Position numbers and translations under genes: made by a program | Source: DATJPW01 sp035506215 | Lineage (GTDB): Bacteria; Desulfobacterota; Desulfomonilia; Desulfomonilales; Desulfomonilaceae | Assembly (NCBI GenBank): GCA_035506215.1 | Contig: DATJPW010000232.1 | Coordinates: forward strand, 1 to 5,763 | Direction of reading: 5' to 3' | Length of the DNA stretch: 5,763 bases | Notes under the pieces: model-generated | Seen by the model: only the letters and a program-made list of their open reading frames with translations | What the model was told of the DNA's origin: nothing | Databases searched by the model: none | Shown: piece by piece, positions 5,617-5,763 of the stretch | How the letters are laid out: each line of letters starts with the position of its first letter | How positions within the stretch are numbered: the stretch's first letter is position 1

Positions 5617-5763
5617 ATGATCGAGATGAGGTTTCATGGTAGGGGAGGTCAGGGCGCGGTGACCTGCGCGGAACTAGTAGCACAGGCAGCTATCGGTTTA
5701 GGGAAGTACGCAACGGCCTTTCCGAGTTTTGGTCCGGAGAGGCGTGGAGCGCCGGTGGTTGCA
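5617..5763 (+). CDS. 2-oxoacid:ferredoxin oxidoreductase gamma subunit (5' part, cut by window edge)
   Basis: The first 49 codons are open to the window end. The N-terminus carries the hallmark of the gamma subunit of pyruvate/2-ketoisovalerate ferredoxin oxidoreductases: MIEMRFHGRGGQGAVT (1-16), a helix with AELVAQAA (18-25), then FPSFGPERRGAPV (35-47). Family members are about 180-200 residues, so roughly a quarter is visible. The enzyme oxidatively decarboxylates a 2-oxoacid to an acyl-CoA, with thiamine diphosphate and reduction of ferredoxin. The delta, alpha and beta subunit genes usually follow gamma and would lie beyond the window. Pyruvate as substrate is the commonest case, but the 2-ketoisovalerate, 2-oxoglutarate and indolepyruvate enzymes share this N-terminus, so no gene symbol is given. 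The position downstream of a sigma-54 activator and promoter suggests inducible expression. Confidence 0.88.
   Translation, partial: MIEMRFHGRGGQGAVTCAELVAQAAIGLGKYATAFPSFGPERRGAPVVA

Overview
The window looks like part of an anaerobic, metabolically versatile delta-proteobacterial (Desulfobacterota-type) chromosome. This is an inference from three things: roughly balanced base composition, a long multi-PAS sigma-54 activator of the kind common in sulfate reducers and syntrophs, and the start of a ferredoxin-dependent 2-oxoacid oxidoreductase gene. No ribosomal RNA or other strong taxonomic marker is present, so the assignment is soft.

Layout, all on the + strand. Bases 1-202 are a leader with a good -24/-12 (sigma-54) promoter at 77-92. 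Bases 203-1102 encode an exported PhnD-like binding protein of the type found as the sensor half of TtrS-like kinases. Bases 1103-1699 are non-coding. They hold an imperfect inverted-repeat pair (about 1118-1318) that looks like an insertion-sequence remnant, some short dyads, and a second -24/-12 promoter at 1637-1652. Bases 1700-5110 encode a 1136-residue cytoplasmic sigma-54 activator with six predicted PAS domains, an AAA+ domain and a Fis-type helix-turn-helix. Bases 5111-5616 form a regulatory intergenic region. It has two matching 17-bp dyads exactly 63 bp apart, a third -24/-12 promoter at 5329-5344, and a leader of about 260 nt with several possible hairpins. Bases 5617-5763 are the first 49 codons of a pyruvate/2-oxoacid:ferredoxin oxidoreductase gamma subunit, cut by the window edge.

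Working model (inference): the multi-PAS activator binds the twin dyads, which lie about 196 and 133 bp upstream of the predicted start of the oxidoreductase transcript, and switches on 2-oxoacid oxidation through sigma-54 RNA polymerase. All three genes have a candidate sigma-54 promoter, so the regulator may also control itself and the binding protein. The twin dyads are seen only ahead of the oxidoreductase gene. The AAA+ domain has two departures from consensus: Asn for Asp in Walker B (residue 921) and GAFTGS instead of GAFTGA. How the periplasmic binding protein could signal to a cytoplasmic regulator with no membrane segment is not explained by anything in the window.
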